Positions 5,636-6,586 of a stretch of 6,586 nt of DNA are shown here, piece after piece (within the stretch, counting starts at the first letter, position 1; the number at the start of each line of letters is the position of its first letter). The position numbers and the translations under genes are program-made. The notes under the pieces were generated by a model, which was not told the origin of the DNA, made no database searches, and saw nothing but the letters and a program-made list of their open reading frames with translations. The stretch is from Prosthecobacter debontii (GTDB lineage Bacteria; Verrucomicrobiota; Verrucomicrobiia; Verrucomicrobiales; Akkermansiaceae): positions 1-6,586 of the forward strand of contig CAMCYT010000142.1 in the NCBI GenBank assembly GCA_945885485.1. The letters are read 5' to 3'.

Positions 5636-6586
5636 TCAACCCGTCACGAACTTCCAATTCAGCGGAATCGTAACCATATCACCGTTTTCACCGGTGATTC
5701 TAATTTCTGATTCACTCACGGGAATGATTGATTCGACTTTTCCAAAGCAGGTAGGCACAGCGGCGACGGCTTGGATATTTTTCAGCGTGACTGGCTGATT
5801 TTTTGAGAAATTACGGGTACAGGGGACACCCAAGTTGTGAAGGAGGTCTTTGCGTGAGACGTCCACGCTGTCGCAGAAATGGGAACAGACGTCCTCGATA
5901 CCGATGCGTGCGGTGTGGCGGGAGTTCCATGGTGTGGCTGAGCGACCGCCGTTGGATAGCCAGAACATGGTTTCGGGGAAATCGCTTGGGTTTTTTAGAG
6001 TAAACCAAACAAATCCATCGAACACACAAGCCGACCATGCGAAGGGTTGTTCTTCCGTGCTGGCTTCTGAAACCATCATCACAAGGTCGTCGCTATTGGA
6101 GTTTGATGGGTAATAACTCAGGTCGGTTGTTCCGCCATCGGCCAGAGAAACTTCTGACAGGTTGGAAAAAATGGCGCCGATTGCGAGTTGTTGTTGGGCG
6201 CCGTCGGCCGGATTGGAAAAGTATTCTGGGTAAACCGATGCCCAACGGAACGGAGAAACGCTGAGTCTTGCTGAGCCAGCAGGTAGATGAGAAAGATCCA
6301 AAATCGGATGGGTGCCATAAGACCAATCGCCTTCGAGTCCGTCGATGAGATGGGTTAGATAGATAGCGGTTTCCCCGGGGCGGAGGGAGAGGGTCTTAGT
6401 GATTTTCGCGGAAACATCCGATGCCTCGATTTCAAGGGTGAGAGAGTTCGCATCTTGGGAAACGAGTTTCCATGCCTTATTTGCTGTTTCGCCGTGAGGA
6501 GGTCCATCGGTTTGTGGTCCGAAAGGTAGGCAGAAGAAATCTCCACGTAGGTTTTTTAAAAGGACAGGCAAAGAGGCATCGATCTC
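5636..6586 (-). CDS. Galactose-mutarotase-like (aldose 1-epimerase superfamily) protein, N-terminus outside window
   Basis: The frame is open to the right edge. A TTG at 6571 could be read as a start, but five more in-frame codons (Glu-Ile-Asp-Ala-Ser) precede it and the family usually continues upstream, so I treat the gene as 5'-partial, with about 316 residues visible. Counting from the TTG, seen features are LRGDFFCLPFG (8-18), HGETANKAW (26-34), SYGTHPILD (84-92), NGGR..TPWNSRHT (207-220) and ARIGIEDVCSHF (221-232). His26, His88 and Glu226 are placed like the substrate-binding His, acid His and base Glu of aldose epimerases; this is inference. Beta-rich sequence fits the beta-sandwich fold. 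The sugar substrate cannot be told, and a carbohydrate-binding protein without epimerase activity is possible. It ends at TGA 5638-5636, converging on the uncharacterised plus-strand gene across 57 bases that hold no clear terminator. Confidence 0.72.
   Translation of the reverse strand, partial: EIDASLPVLLKNLRGDFFCLPFGPQTDGPPHGETANKAWKLVSQDANSLTLEIEASDVSAKITKTLSLRPGETAIYLTHLIDGLEGDWSYGTHPILDLSHLPAGSARLSVSPFRWASVYPEYFSNPADGAQQQLAIGAIFSNLSEVSLADGGTTDLSYYPSNSNSDDLVMMVSEASTEEQPFAWSACVFDGFVWFTLKNPSDFPETMFWLSNGGRSATPWNSRHTARIGIEDVCSHFCDSVDVSRKDLLHNLGVPCTRNFSKNQPVTLKNIQAVAAVPTCFGKVESIIPVSESEIRITGENGDMVTIPLNWKFVTG

Overview
The window reads as a chromosomal segment of a bacterium of the Planctomycetes-Verrucomicrobia-Chlamydiae group, most likely a verrucomicrobium. 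This is judged from the ClpC N-terminal wording, the presence of mcsA-mcsB-clpC without the Firmicutes regulator gene ctsR, and a base composition near 50% G+C. That placement comes from recalled family resemblance and was not tested by a search.

Positions 1-4932 form a tight plus-strand array that looks like one transcription unit: the 3' end of a branched-chain aminotransferase gene (ilvE, cut by the window edge), then mcsA, mcsB, clpC and a small tandem-SH3 gene. Gaps are 25 bases between ilvE and mcsA, a 4-base ATGA overlap between mcsA and mcsB, 3 bases between mcsB and clpC, and 2 bases between clpC and the SH3 gene. McsA (zinc-finger activator) and McsB (protein arginine kinase) would mark damaged proteins with phosphoarginine. 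ClpC, a double-ring AAA+ unfoldase with both phosphoarginine-pocket glutamates and a ClpP-docking loop, would unfold them for ClpP, which is not encoded here. The small SH3 protein has no known role in this pathway, but its position makes it the best candidate for an undescribed partner.

Positions 4933-5116 hold no convincing gene. They contain a strong 12-bp inverted repeat whose T-tract lies on its left side, so it resembles an intrinsic terminator read leftward, or a dispersed palindromic repeat. At 5117-5578 comes a noticeably more A+T-rich plus-strand gene for an uncharacterised 153-residue protein. It converges, across 57 bases, on a minus-strand gene (5636 to the right edge) for a galactose-mutarotase-like protein whose N-terminus lies outside the window.

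No RNA gene, CRISPR array, insertion sequence or phage gene was seen. The core mcsA-mcsB-clpC module is a known system. The points worth a second look are its setting without ctsR, the Asp-rich ClpC linker, the SH3 partner and the reversed hairpin.
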